The translations under genes and the position numbers were made by a program. From the NCBI RefSeq assembly GCF_028290435.1, contig NZ_JAQGJV010000010.1:1-64000 (forward strand): a stretch of DNA of 64,000 nucleotides, given 5' to 3'. Shown piece after piece: positions 44,701 through 52,771 of the stretch. The notes beneath the pieces were generated by a model, which worked only from the letters and a program-made list of their open reading frames with translations, was not told the origin of the DNA and did no database searches. Numbering within the stretch: the stretch's first letter is position 1; every line of letters starts with the position of its first letter. Origin of the DNA: Devosia sp. Its GTDB lineage: Bacteria > Pseudomonadota > Alphaproteobacteria > Rhizobiales > Devosiaceae.

Positions 44701-45972
44701 TTGTCAAAGCTAACGTCACTCAAATCCGCCGCCGCCATGGCCGGCATTCTCGTGCCGCTCGCCTGGAGCGGCACCACCTGGGCGCAGGACGCGATCAACC
44801 TGCGCATGACCACCTGGAGCGCCAATGAGGCGCATCTGGCCATGCTCAACGAGATCGCCGCCGGCTTCAAGGAAACCCATCCCAACGTCACCGTGACCTT
44901 CGAGCCGCTGCCGTTCGAAAGCTACACCACGACGTTGACCACGCAGATCGCCGGTGGCAATCCGCCGGACCTGGCCTGGATTCTGGAAGCCACCGCCGCC
45001 GATTTCGTCAATTCGGGCGCCCTGGCGCCGCTGACCGATGCCTTCACCAAGACCGAAGGCTATGACATGGCCGACGTCACTCAGCAGGCGACTGCGCTGT
45101 GGACCAAGGATGGCCAGCTTTACGCCTATCCCTTCTCCACCTCGCCCTTTGCGCTCTTCGTCAACAACGACGTCATCAAGGCCGCTGGCGCCAAGACCCC
45201 GGCCGAGCTGATCGCCGCCGATCAGTGGACCTGGGACAATGCCTTCACAACCGCGTCGACGGTCGGAAAATCGGGCAAGACCGGCCTCGTGCTGCGCGAT
45301 TTCAAATATCAGGTCTGGCAGAACATGGCCTCGATCTGGGACGCGTGGGGCGCGACGCCCTGGAGCGCCGATGGCAAGACCTGCACCTTCGCCGATCCCG
45401 CCATGGTCGACGCCATGACCGCCATCCACAAGGCCATCTTCACCGACAAGGCCATGCCTGGCCCGGGCGAGGACATCGACTTCTTCGCCGGCGACACCGC
45501 CATGACCATCACCCAGATTTCCCGCGCCTCCCTGCTGCCTAAGGAAAACGCGTTCGATTGGGACCTTGTGCCGCTGCCCAAGGGCCCGGCCGGTGATTAT
45601 GCCGTGGTCGGCCAGGCTGGCGTTGGCGCCTTTGCCGCCGGCAAGAATGCCGAAACCGCCGTCGCCTTCCTCGCCTACATGACCAACCCGGCCAACAGCC
45701 AGAAGCTCGCCCAGTTCTTCCCGCCCGCCCGCGCGAGCCTCCTGAACTCGACGACCCTGGCCGCCACCAATAAGCTGCTCTCGGCCGACCAGATCGAAAA
45801 CGTCGTCATCAAGGGCATAGCCACCGGCAAGGTTCTCCCCGGCCACACCAACTTCGCCCAGATCCAGCAGACGGTTCGCGCCGGGCTTGACGCGCTGTGG
45901 GTGCCGGATGCGGATGTGCCGGCGGTGCTGAAGTCGGTGTGCGACAGCGTCACGCCGATGTTGGCGATGTAA
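44701..45972 (+). CDS. sugar ABC transporter substrate-binding protein (CUT1, SBP_bac_1)
   Basis: 423 aa from a TTG with a strong AGGAGG site 5 bp upstream. The signal peptide (KSAAAMAGILVPLAWSGTTWAQ) is probably cut near TWA-QD. The mature part has the extracellular solute-binding family 1 pattern (INLRMTTWSANEAHLAMLNEIAAGFKETHPNVTVTFEPL; TTQIAGGNPPDLAWI). It delivers an oligosaccharide or glycoside to the two permeases downstream. The next gene is separated by 131 bp containing a long inverted repeat. Confidence 0.92.
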   Translation: MSKLTSLKSAAAMAGILVPLAWSGTTWAQDAINLRMTTWSANEAHLAMLNEIAAGFKETHPNVTVTFEPLPFESYTTTLTTQIAGGNPPDLAWILEATAADFVNSGALAPLTDAFTKTEGYDMADVTQQATALWTKDGQLYAYPFSTSPFALFVNNDVIKAAGAKTPAELIAADQWTWDNAFTTASTVGKSGKTGLVLRDFKYQVWQNMASIWDAWGATPWSADGKTCTFADPAMVDAMTAIHKAIFTDKAMPGPGEDIDFFAGDTAMTITQISRASLLPKENAFDWDLVPLPKGPAGDYAVVGQAGVGAFAAGKNAETAVAFLAYMTNPANSQKLAQFFPPARASLLNSTTLAATNKLLSADQIENVVIKGIATGKVLPGHTNFAQIQQTVRAGLDALWVPDADVPAVLKSVCDSVTPMLAM

Positions 45973-45998
45973 TCTGCGGCCTGAACTAACAGTCGTCG

Positions 45999-46090
45999 CC
46001 CTCCCCCTTGTGGGGAGGATCAAGGGTGGGGGTCCTTCGGCTTCGTCGCCAAGAACACCCCCACCCCGGCCCTCCCCACAAGGGGGAGGG
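45999..46090 (+). repeat. 20 bp perfect inverted repeat between CUT1 binding-protein and permease genes
   Basis: The 20 bp left arm at 45999-46018 (CCCTCCCCCTTGTGGGGAGG) and its exact complement at 46071-46090 flank 52 bp. The inner ATCAAGGGTGGGGGT (reverse ACCCCCACCCTTGAT) also occurs near 23715-23729. It is a dispersed intergenic repeat that would fold in the mRNA and could raise the level of the binding-protein message over the permeases. Confidence 0.8.
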
Positions 46091-46103
46091 AGAAGGAAGA
46101 GTA

Positions 46104-47012
46104 ATGACAACCCCACCGCGACCTCATCCGTTCTGGACCATCGAACGCCGCGATGCCGTGGCGGGCTACACGTTCATCGCCCCGCAGCTCATCGGCACCA
46201 TCGTCTTCGTCCTCATCCCGCTTGGCCTCGTGTTCTGGTATTCGCTCCACGAGTGGAACGTCCTCGCCAATACCTTCACCTTCAAGGGCGCCGCCAACTA
46301 CCAGCACCTGCTGAACGATCCTGCCCTGCCCCAGGTCCTCGTCGCTTCAGCCATTTTCTCGGCCTGCCTCGTCGTGCTCAACATGACGCTGGCGATCCTA
46401 CTCGCCGTGCTGCTGGATCAAAAACTGCGCGGCATCACCGTGTTCCGCACGCTGTTCTTCTCGCCTGTCGTGGTTTCGCTGGTCGCCTGGACCATCGTCT
46501 GGGGCTTCCTGTTGCAGAACAATGGCGGCATCAACGGCTTCCTCCAGATGTTCGGCATTACCGGCCCCAACTGGCTGCGCAACTCGACCACCGCGATGAT
46601 TTCCGTGGTCGTCGTCCAGGTGTTCAAGAATGTCGGGCTCAACATGATCCTGTTCCTCGCCGCGCTGCAGGGCGTGCCCAAGGAGCTCTATGAGGCCGCC
46701 CGCGTCGACGGCGCCTCGCCGTTCAAGCAGTTCCGCCGCATCACGCTGCCGATGATTTCGCCGACGATCCTGCTCACCTCGATCATCACCATTGTCGGCT
46801 CGCTGCAGGTCTTCGCGCAGATCGCCGTGCTGACCCAGGGCGGCCCCGGCTTCTCTACGACCGTGCTGGTCTACTACCTCTACCAGCAGGCCTTCCAGTT
46901 CCACTTCTTCGGGTATGGCTCGACCCTGTCGATCCTGCTGTTCGTCATTGTGGCCATTCTCACCTTTGCCCAGTGGCAGTTGCGCAAGCGGATCGTGTTC
47001 TATGAAAACTGA
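46104..47012 (+). CDS. sugar ABC transporter permease, CUT1 (UgpA/MalF type)
   Basis: 302 aa from MTTPPRPHPFWTIERRDAVAG, chosen because upstream in-frame codons fall in the repeat; GAAGGAAGA serves as ribosome site. It has six membrane helices, and the EAA-type coupling loop is PKELYEAARVDGASPFKQFRRITLPMISPTI. It forms a heterodimeric channel with the following permease, whose start lies inside its last codons (11 bp overlap). Confidence 0.92.
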   Translation: MTTPPRPHPFWTIERRDAVAGYTFIAPQLIGTIVFVLIPLGLVFWYSLHEWNVLANTFTFKGAANYQHLLNDPALPQVLVASAIFSACLVVLNMTLAILLAVLLDQKLRGITVFRTLFFSPVVVSLVAWTIVWGFLLQNNGGINGFLQMFGITGPNWLRNSTTAMISVVVVQVFKNVGLNMILFLAALQGVPKELYEAARVDGASPFKQFRRITLPMISPTILLTSIITIVGSLQVFAQIAVLTQGGPGFSTTVLVYYLYQQAFQFHFFGYGSTLSILLFVIVAILTFAQWQLRKRIVFYEN

Positions 47013-47844
47013 TCTCTCGCCCACCATCAAAACCGCGCTCTATGGGCTGATGTGCGTGCTGCTCATCCCGTTCGTGTTCCCGACATGGTGGATGATCACC
47101 TCGTCGGTGAAGCCTATCAGCGACATCTTCGCCTTCCCGCCGGACCTGTGGCCGCGCCGCTTCGATTTCACCACCTATGGCAAGGTGTTCGAGCTGCAGC
47201 CCTTCGCGCAGCAATACTGGAACTCGGCCTATATCGCCGCCATCGTCACCGTGGGCACCATGGCGTTCTCGTCGATGGCCGGCTATGCCTTCGCCCGCAT
47301 CAAGTTCCCCGGCGCCGATTTCCTCTTCACCATCGTGCTGCTGGGGCTGCTGATCCCGTCCGAAGTCACCATCGTGCCCCTGTTCCAGATCTTCCTCAAA
47401 TGGGGGATGATCAACACGCATTGGCCGCTGATCCTGGTGCCCATCTTTGGCGCGCCCTCGGTGTTCGCCACCTTCGTCATGCGCCAGTTCTTCATCGCCC
47501 TGCCTGGCGAATTGGAGGAAGCCGCCCGCGTCGATGGCCTTGGTCGTTTCAAGATCTTCTGGATCATCGCGCTGCCGCTGGCCAAGCCCGCACTCGGCGC
47601 CGTGGCGATCTTCACGTTCCTGCATAGCTGGAACCTCTATCTCGAACCCATCGTCTTCATCTCGGCGAAAAACATGTTCACCCTGCCCCAGGCGCTGACC
47701 CAGTTCACCGACGCGTACGGCGGCGCCATGTGGAACATCCAGATGGCCGCCGCAACCATGACCGCGCTGCCGGTGCTGCTGGTCTTCATAGTCGCCCAGA
47801 AGCAGTTCGTCGAAGGCCTCGCCCATACCGGCCTCAAAGGCTAA
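47002..47844 (+). CDS. sugar ABC transporter permease, CUT1 (UgpE/MalG type)
   Basis: 280 aa from MKTDLSPTIKTALYGLM; an open frame starting at 46915 belongs to the previous gene. It has six membrane helices, with the coupling loop LPGELEEAARVDGLGRFKIFWIIALPLAKPAL. It is the second half of the transmembrane pair and is translationally coupled to the first by an 11 bp overlap. Confidence 0.92.
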   Translation: MKTDLSPTIKTALYGLMCVLLIPFVFPTWWMITSSVKPISDIFAFPPDLWPRRFDFTTYGKVFELQPFAQQYWNSAYIAAIVTVGTMAFSSMAGYAFARIKFPGADFLFTIVLLGLLIPSEVTIVPLFQIFLKWGMINTHWPLILVPIFGAPSVFATFVMRQFFIALPGELEEAARVDGLGRFKIFWIIALPLAKPALGAVAIFTFLHSWNLYLEPIVFISAKNMFTLPQALTQFTDAYGGAMWNIQMAAATMTALPVLLVFIVAQKQFVEGLAHTGLKG

Positions 47845-47854
47845 GGACTAAAAA

Positions 47855-48898
47855 ATGGCTCCCGTTACCCTCCGCGCCGTCAAGAAAAGCTATGGCGATG
47901 CCCCCGTCATCCACGGCGTCGATATCGACATTGCCGATGGCGAATTCGTCGTTCTGGTCGGCCCATCCGGCTGCGGCAAGTCCACTTTGCTCCGCATGGT
48001 CGCTGGCCTCGAAACCATCACCGATGGTGAGGTCTCCATCGGGCCTCGCGTGGTCAACGACCTCGATCCCAAGGACCGGGACATCGCCATGGTGTTCCAG
48101 AATTATGCGCTCTACCCGCATATGACTGTCGAAACCAATATGGGCTTTTCGCTCGAACACCGCGGCGCCAGCAAAGCCGAAATCGCCGAGCGCGTGAACT
48201 GGGCAGCCGATATCCTCGGCCTCGTGCCCCTGCTCAAGCGCTACCCGCGCCAGCTCTCCGGCGGCCAGCGCCAGCGCGTCGCCATGGGCCGTGCCATCGT
48301 GCGCAATCCACAGGTCTTCCTGTTCGACGAGCCGCTCAGCAACCTCGATGCTAAGTTGCGCGTCGTCATGCGGGGCGAGATCAAGAGCTTGCACCAGCGG
48401 CTGGGCGTTACCACTATCTACGTCACGCATGATCAGGTCGAAGCTATGACGATGGCCGACAAGATCGTGGTGCTCAATGCCGGCAAGGTCGAGCAGATCG
48501 GCGCGCCGCTCGATCTCTACGACCGCCCAGTCAACCAGTTCGTCGCCGGCTTCATCGGCTCCCCCTCGATGAATTTCATCGGTGGCAAGATCACCGCGGA
48601 TGGCTTCGCTGCCGCCGGCATTGTTTTGCCCCTGCCGCCTGGCCTCGCAATCGGCGACGCCGTCTACGGCATCCGCCCCGAACATTTCGAACTCTCGCCC
48701 GCCGGGGTCGCCGCCACGGTCCTGCTGGTCGAGCCGATGGGCTCGGAAACCCAGGTCACCATGACGTTGGGCGAACACCAAGTCATCGGCGTGTTCCGCG
48801 AGCGCGTCAAAGCCAAGCCCGGAGAAACCATCATGGTCCGTCCCGATCCGGCCAGTGTCCACCTGTTCGACGCCACCACCGGCGCGCGGATCAACTGA
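47855..48898 (+). CDS. sugar ABC transporter ATP-binding protein, CUT1 (UgpC/MalK type)
   Basis: 347 aa. Walker [11 protein letters not shown]-loop [12 protein letters not shown], signature [17 protein letters not shown], Walker [17 protein letters not shown] and switch His in [16 protein letters not shown]-terminal OB-fold regulatory domain (about 235-347) is typical of the MalK group. It powers the CUT1 importer. Its stop overlaps the next start by one base (TGATG), tying the unknown TIM-barrel gene to the transporter operon. Confidence 0.93.
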   Translation: MAPVTLRAVKKSYGDAPVIHGVDIDIADGEFVVLVGPSGCGKSTLLRMVAGLETITDGEVSIGPRVVNDLDPKDRDIAMVFQNYALYPHMTVETNMGFSLEHRGASKAEIAERVNWAADILGLVPLLKRYPRQLSGGQRQRVAMGRAIVRNPQVFLFDEPLSNLDAKLRVVMRGEIKSLHQRLGVTTIYVTHDQVEAMTMADKIVVLNAGKVEQIGAPLDLYDRPVNQFVAGFIGSPSMNFIGGKITADGFAAAGIVLPLPPGLAIGDAVYGIRPEHFELSPAGVAATVLLVEPMGSETQVTMTLGEHQVIGVFRERVKAKPGETIMVRPDPASVHLFDATTGARIN

Positions 48899-49584
48899 TG
48901 CCCACCTATCTCGAAACCCCGCTCTACCGCGCCATTACAACGGGCCAGTTTCCGGTGATCGTATCGCTACCGCGCCACGACCTCGCTTTGGCGCAGGCCG
49001 CACTCGACGGCGGCGCTACCGCCATAAAGGTCCACCTCAACGCCTATCATCGCGCCTCCGGAACTACCTTCGGCAGCTTCACGGAGGAACGGCCGTTCCT
49101 CGAATCCCTCGCCAAGCTCGGCGCGCCGATGCTGGTGATGGCAGGCCAGGAAACGGTGCCGACCCTTGCCGAAATGGACGCCCTTGCCGATCTCGGCTTC
49201 GAAGGGTTCAACGTCTACATCGATCACTTGAAACCGCACCTGCTGCAGTCGCGGTTACGCCCAATGCCGGCCCTTTCCGCCACCAGCACCGATGCTGACA
49301 TCGCCCGCCTTGCCGCCATTCCCGGTGCGATGATCGAAGCCTCCATCATGGACTTCGCCGGCTACGGCACGCCGCTGACCGCGGCCGATCTGGCTCGCTA
49401 TGCCCACATCACGGCGCTTGCCGGCGTGCCGGTCATCGCCCCAAGCCAGAAGAAATTCACCCCCACCGACATGCCCGCCCTCCGCGCCGCCGGGATCGCC
49501 GCGCCGCTGCTTGGCGTCATCGTCACCGGGGCGACGCCTGCGAGTATGCGAGCATCCGTCGCCGCCATAACAGCCGCTCGGTAG
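48898..49584 (+). CDS. uncharacterised TIM-barrel protein
   Basis: 228 aa; I do not recognise a named family. The sequence has an alternating beta-alpha pattern: FPVIVSLPRHDLALAQAALDGGATAIKVHLNAYHRA, then PMLVMAGQE, FEGFNVYIDH, GAMIEASIMDF and GVPVIAPSQKKFT, ending in GVIVTGATP. This looks like a small phosphate-binding TIM barrel of the NanE/ThiG/KDPG aldolase sort, with candidate active residues K44, H46, H110, E147 and K185/K186. It is translationally coupled to the CUT1 ATPase gene. A role as aldolase or epimerase for the product of the FAD oxidoreductase is a guess. Confidence 0.6.
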   Translation: MPTYLETPLYRAITTGQFPVIVSLPRHDLALAQAALDGGATAIKVHLNAYHRASGTTFGSFTEERPFLESLAKLGAPMLVMAGQETVPTLAEMDALADLGFEGFNVYIDHLKPHLLQSRLRPMPALSATSTDADIARLAAIPGAMIEASIMDFAGYGTPLTAADLARYAHITALAGVPVIAPSQKKFTPTDMPALRAAGIAAPLLGVIVTGATPASMRASVAAITAAR

Positions 49585-49600
49585 CAACGGCAGTCATCCC

Positions 49601-50605
49601 TCACAACGCGATCGACTTCGGGAGAGCGTCGGCGACCGGCCCGGCCGAGGCACGGATAACCAGGTGCCCCGAGAACAGCAGGCGCAGGGGGATTTCGGGG
49701 GACATGCGTTCATTGATGCGGTCATCCAGAACACGCACCAGGCCGGCGCCGATCTCGCGCCCCTGCACTTTAACCGTGGTCAGCTGGGGCGATATCTGGG
49801 TTGCGGCAGAGTAATCGCCAAATCCGATGACCGACGCATCCTCGGGGATTTTATACCCCAGCCGGAGCAGTTCGGAAACGACGGTCAGCGCCATGCCGTC
49901 GTGGGCGCAAAAGAAGGCCGTCGGGAAAAACCCGTCGGCATGGGCCGCTTGCAGATGCTCGGTGAAGCGCATCTCGGCCTGGAACTTCATCTCGCGAAAG
50001 CTGACATCATCGTATCGTTCGAACACCTCGCGCACACCGTAAAAGCGCTCGACACGACCGCGATAGCCGGGCGTGCCGTGGACGTAGGCGATGGTGCGGT
50101 GCCCCAGTTCGAGCAGGTAATTGGCGACGGCCGAGCCGCCCTCATGGTCAGTGCCGGAGACAATATCGAACGGATCGAAGGGATCCATCCAACCATTGCG
50201 CACGACGTGCACACCCAAATCGCGAATGCGCTGCATGGTCGACATAGGGTGCGGGCCAACCAGAGCGACGCCGGAGCAGCCGCGCGCGAATGCCTCGATT
50301 TCCTGCGGCAGATGCGTCCAGCACATGCGCACCTGATAGCCACAGCGCTGCGCTTGCGCCTGAAAGCCGCTCTGGATCAGCAGATGAAGTTCGGAATTGA
50401 TGAGGTCGGTATCGTGGAACACCACGCCAAGCACCGTCTCCTCAACCTCGACGACCGCGCGGGTGTATCCCAGCTCAGCGGCGACCTGTTGCACGCGAAG
50501 ACGCGTCTCGTCGCTGACGCCATCCTTGCCGGACAGGGATCTGGACACGGCGAACTTCGATAGGCCGGTCATTTCGGCGATTGTCGACAACGTGACGCGT
50601 GCCAT
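49601..50605 (-). CDS. LacI-family transcriptional regulator
   Basis: 334 aa from MARVTLSTIAEMTGLSKFAVSRSLSGKDGVS, with a GGGGAG site upstream. The helix-turn-helix and hinge (RLRVQQVAAELGY) are typical LacI, and the sensor domain has GVVFHDTDLINSELHLLIQSGF and GFFPTAFFCAHDGMALTVVSELLRLG. It is divergent from the Dpp-type importer and glycosidase operon, so that operon is its likely target. It ends 16 bp from the convergent TIM-barrel gene. Confidence 0.9.
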   Translation of the reverse strand: MARVTLSTIAEMTGLSKFAVSRSLSGKDGVSDETRLRVQQVAAELGYTRAVVEVEETVLGVVFHDTDLINSELHLLIQSGFQAQAQRCGYQVRMCWTHLPQEIEAFARGCSGVALVGPHPMSTMQRIRDLGVHVVRNGWMDPFDPFDIVSGTDHEGGSAVANYLLELGHRTIAYVHGTPGYRGRVERFYGVREVFERYDDVSFREMKFQAEMRFTEHLQAAHADGFFPTAFFCAHDGMALTVVSELLRLGYKIPEDASVIGFGDYSAATQISPQLTTVKVQGREIGAGLVRVLDDRINERMSPEIPLRLLFSGHLVIRASAGPVADALPKSIAL

Positions 50606-50770
50606 TGGAGCTCCCCACCGATACCCACCATTTCGGGCGACGTCCGGCAATAGCTCACTCTATCCCCAGAATGACATCAATTTCAACATAACGCTTTACC
50701 TAACAAAATTACGGCCGCAGGCTCACCATCGCTAACAACGTCCATAGGCGGTTAGCCAGGAGGAGATCAA

Positions 50771-52693
50771 ATGGTAAGCATCAGCCGTCGGGCTTTTATC
50801 GTCGCGAGTTCCGCTTTTGCCGGAGCATTGGCCGTACCAAGCTGGGTTCGGGCTCAGGAATCAGCTTTTCTAAAGGCCCAGGTCGATGCCGGCACATTGC
50901 CAGCGGTCGCCGAGCGCCTGCCCGCCAATCCACTGGTCATCACGCCGTTCGAACGGACCGGCCAGCAGGGTGGTGACTGGAACCATGCCCTGGTCGGTGG
51001 CGGTTCGCTGTCGATGCTGGTGCGCTACCAGGGCTATGAGCCTCTGGTCCGTTTCAACCCGGATTGGTCGGGCCTCGTCGAAAACACGGCCGAGTCATGG
51101 TTGGTCAATCCCGAGGCGACCGAATACACCTTTACCCTGCGCAAGGGCCACAAATGGTCGGACGGCGTGCCCTTCACCACCGCCGATATCCAGTTCTGGT
51201 ACGAGGCCTATTTCACTGACGCGGAAGCCAGCCTCGGTGGCAATTCCTGGTGGTCTGTCGATGGCGAGGTGGCCAAGCTCGAAGTGGTGGACGAGCAGAC
51301 CTTCAAGGTCATCTTCCCCGGCCCCAACGGCCTTTTCGTGCAGCAGCTCGCCTGGGCCCAGCAGGACCAGATGACGCGCACGCCCAAGCATTACCTCGAA
51401 CAATTCCACATCAAGTACAATCCGGACGCAGATACGCTGGCCAAAGCGCAGGGGCTGGAGAGCTGGATCGCCCTGTTCCAGCGCGAGATCGGCATGCTGG
51501 ACGACAATACGTTCTATCAGAACGGCAAGCGGCCGACGCTAAACGCCTGGGTGTTCACCGATGGCGCTCCCGGCGAAAATACCGAACGTGCTGTCGCCAC
51601 CCGCAATCCGTATTATTTCAAGGTCGACGACAAGGGCACGCAACTGCCCTACTTCGACCGCGTCGTCTATCAGATGGTCGCCGATCCCGAAGTGCTGCTG
51701 CTCAAGACGCTGCAGGGCGAAATCGACATCATGGACCAGTACATCTGCACCCCGGCCAACAAGCCGGTGCTGTTCGATGGGCAGGAAAGCGGCGGCTACG
51801 GTTTCTATACGCTCAAGGAAACCGCGGCCAATGTCATGGCCTTCCAGCTCAATCTCAACCATCTCGACCCGGTCAAGAACAAGCTGTTCAACACCATCGA
51901 ATTCCGCCAGGCACTGTCCCATGCGATCGACCGGCAGGCGCTGATCGACGCCGTGTTCGTCGGCCAGGGTGCCCCTGCCCAGCCTTCGATGCGCGAAGGC
52001 GATCCGCTCTACAACGAGCAGTTGGCTAAGCAGTTCATCGAGTTCGATGTGGCCAAGGCCAACGCACTTCTCGATGCGCTCATCCCCACCAAGGATGGCG
52101 AGGGCTATCGCCAGGATGAACAAGGCCGGCGCGTCTCGATCATTTTCGAGATCGACCAGACCCGCACGACCTTCCTCGACATGTTCGAGCTGGCTATTCC
52201 GATGTTCCAGGCGGTCGGCATTGATGCGCAGATGCGCACCATGGACCGCTCGCTCTGGGAAGAACGGGTGCGCCGTGGCCGCGAATACGATGCCACCGCA
52301 CACCAGTTCGGCGCCAATTCGGGCATTGCCGCAATGCTCGACGCCCGCTTTTACGTCCCGATCAACAATAACTGCTTCTACGCTCCAGGCTGGTCGCTCT
52401 ACTTCACCCAGCCCGACAATGAAGCGGCCGTTGAGCCACCCGCTGCGGTCAAGGCCCAGCAGGACCTGTATCGCACGCTGGTTGGCACAGCTGATCCGGT
52501 CAAGCAGACCGAATTGATGGCCCAGGTGCTGCAGGGCGCAGCCGATTTGTTCCTCACCTTTGGCGTCAGCCTGCCGGCCGATGGCTATGGGGTCGTCAAG
52601 AACGACGTCGTCAACCTGCTCGACAGCATGCCCAACTCGTTCGGCTGGCCCACGCCCGGGCCGGCGCGTCCGGAGCAGTTCTTCAAGGCCTAA
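50771..52693 (+). CDS. ABC transporter substrate-binding protein, family 5 (oligopeptide/oligosaccharide type)
   Basis: 640 aa. The N-terminus MVSISRRAFIVASSAFAGALAVPSWVRAQ carries a twin-arginine motif (S-R-R-A-F-I), so export is probably through Tat. The mature SBP_bac_5 fold includes YEPLVRFNPDWSGLVENTAESW and GHKWSDGVPFTTADIQFWYEAY. The family is best known for peptides, but many members in glycosidase loci bind oligosaccharides, which the neighbours suggest here. An AGGAGGAG ribosome site precedes the ATG. Confidence 0.9.
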   Translation: MVSISRRAFIVASSAFAGALAVPSWVRAQESAFLKAQVDAGTLPAVAERLPANPLVITPFERTGQQGGDWNHALVGGGSLSMLVRYQGYEPLVRFNPDWSGLVENTAESWLVNPEATEYTFTLRKGHKWSDGVPFTTADIQFWYEAYFTDAEASLGGNSWWSVDGEVAKLEVVDEQTFKVIFPGPNGLFVQQLAWAQQDQMTRTPKHYLEQFHIKYNPDADTLAKAQGLESWIALFQREIGMLDDNTFYQNGKRPTLNAWVFTDGAPGENTERAVATRNPYYFKVDDKGTQLPYFDRVVYQMVADPEVLLLKTLQGEIDIMDQYICTPANKPVLFDGQESGGYGFYTLKETAANVMAFQLNLNHLDPVKNKLFNTIEFRQALSHAIDRQALIDAVFVGQGAPAQPSMREGDPLYNEQLAKQFIEFDVAKANALLDALIPTKDGEGYRQDEQGRRVSIIFEIDQTRTTFLDMFELAIPMFQAVGIDAQMRTMDRSLWEERVRRGREYDATAHQFGANSGIAAMLDARFYVPINNNCFYAPGWSLYFTQPDNEAAVEPPAAVKAQQDLYRTLVGTADPVKQTELMAQVLQGAADLFLTFGVSLPADGYGVVKNDVVNLLDSMPNSFGWPTPGPARPEQFFKA

Positions 52694-52771
52694 GGCCCAC
52701 ACCGCAACAACTGACCTGCGCCGGTCCCTCGTGGACCGGCGACGGCACAATCATACCCAATGGAACCCGTG

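Noticed and set aside
50731-50756. GCTAAC and GTTAGC arms ahead of the Dpp-type operon as a LacI operator
   Set aside because: Arms are only 6 bp and 14 bp apart without a central CG. It could be chance, so it is not listed as a feature.
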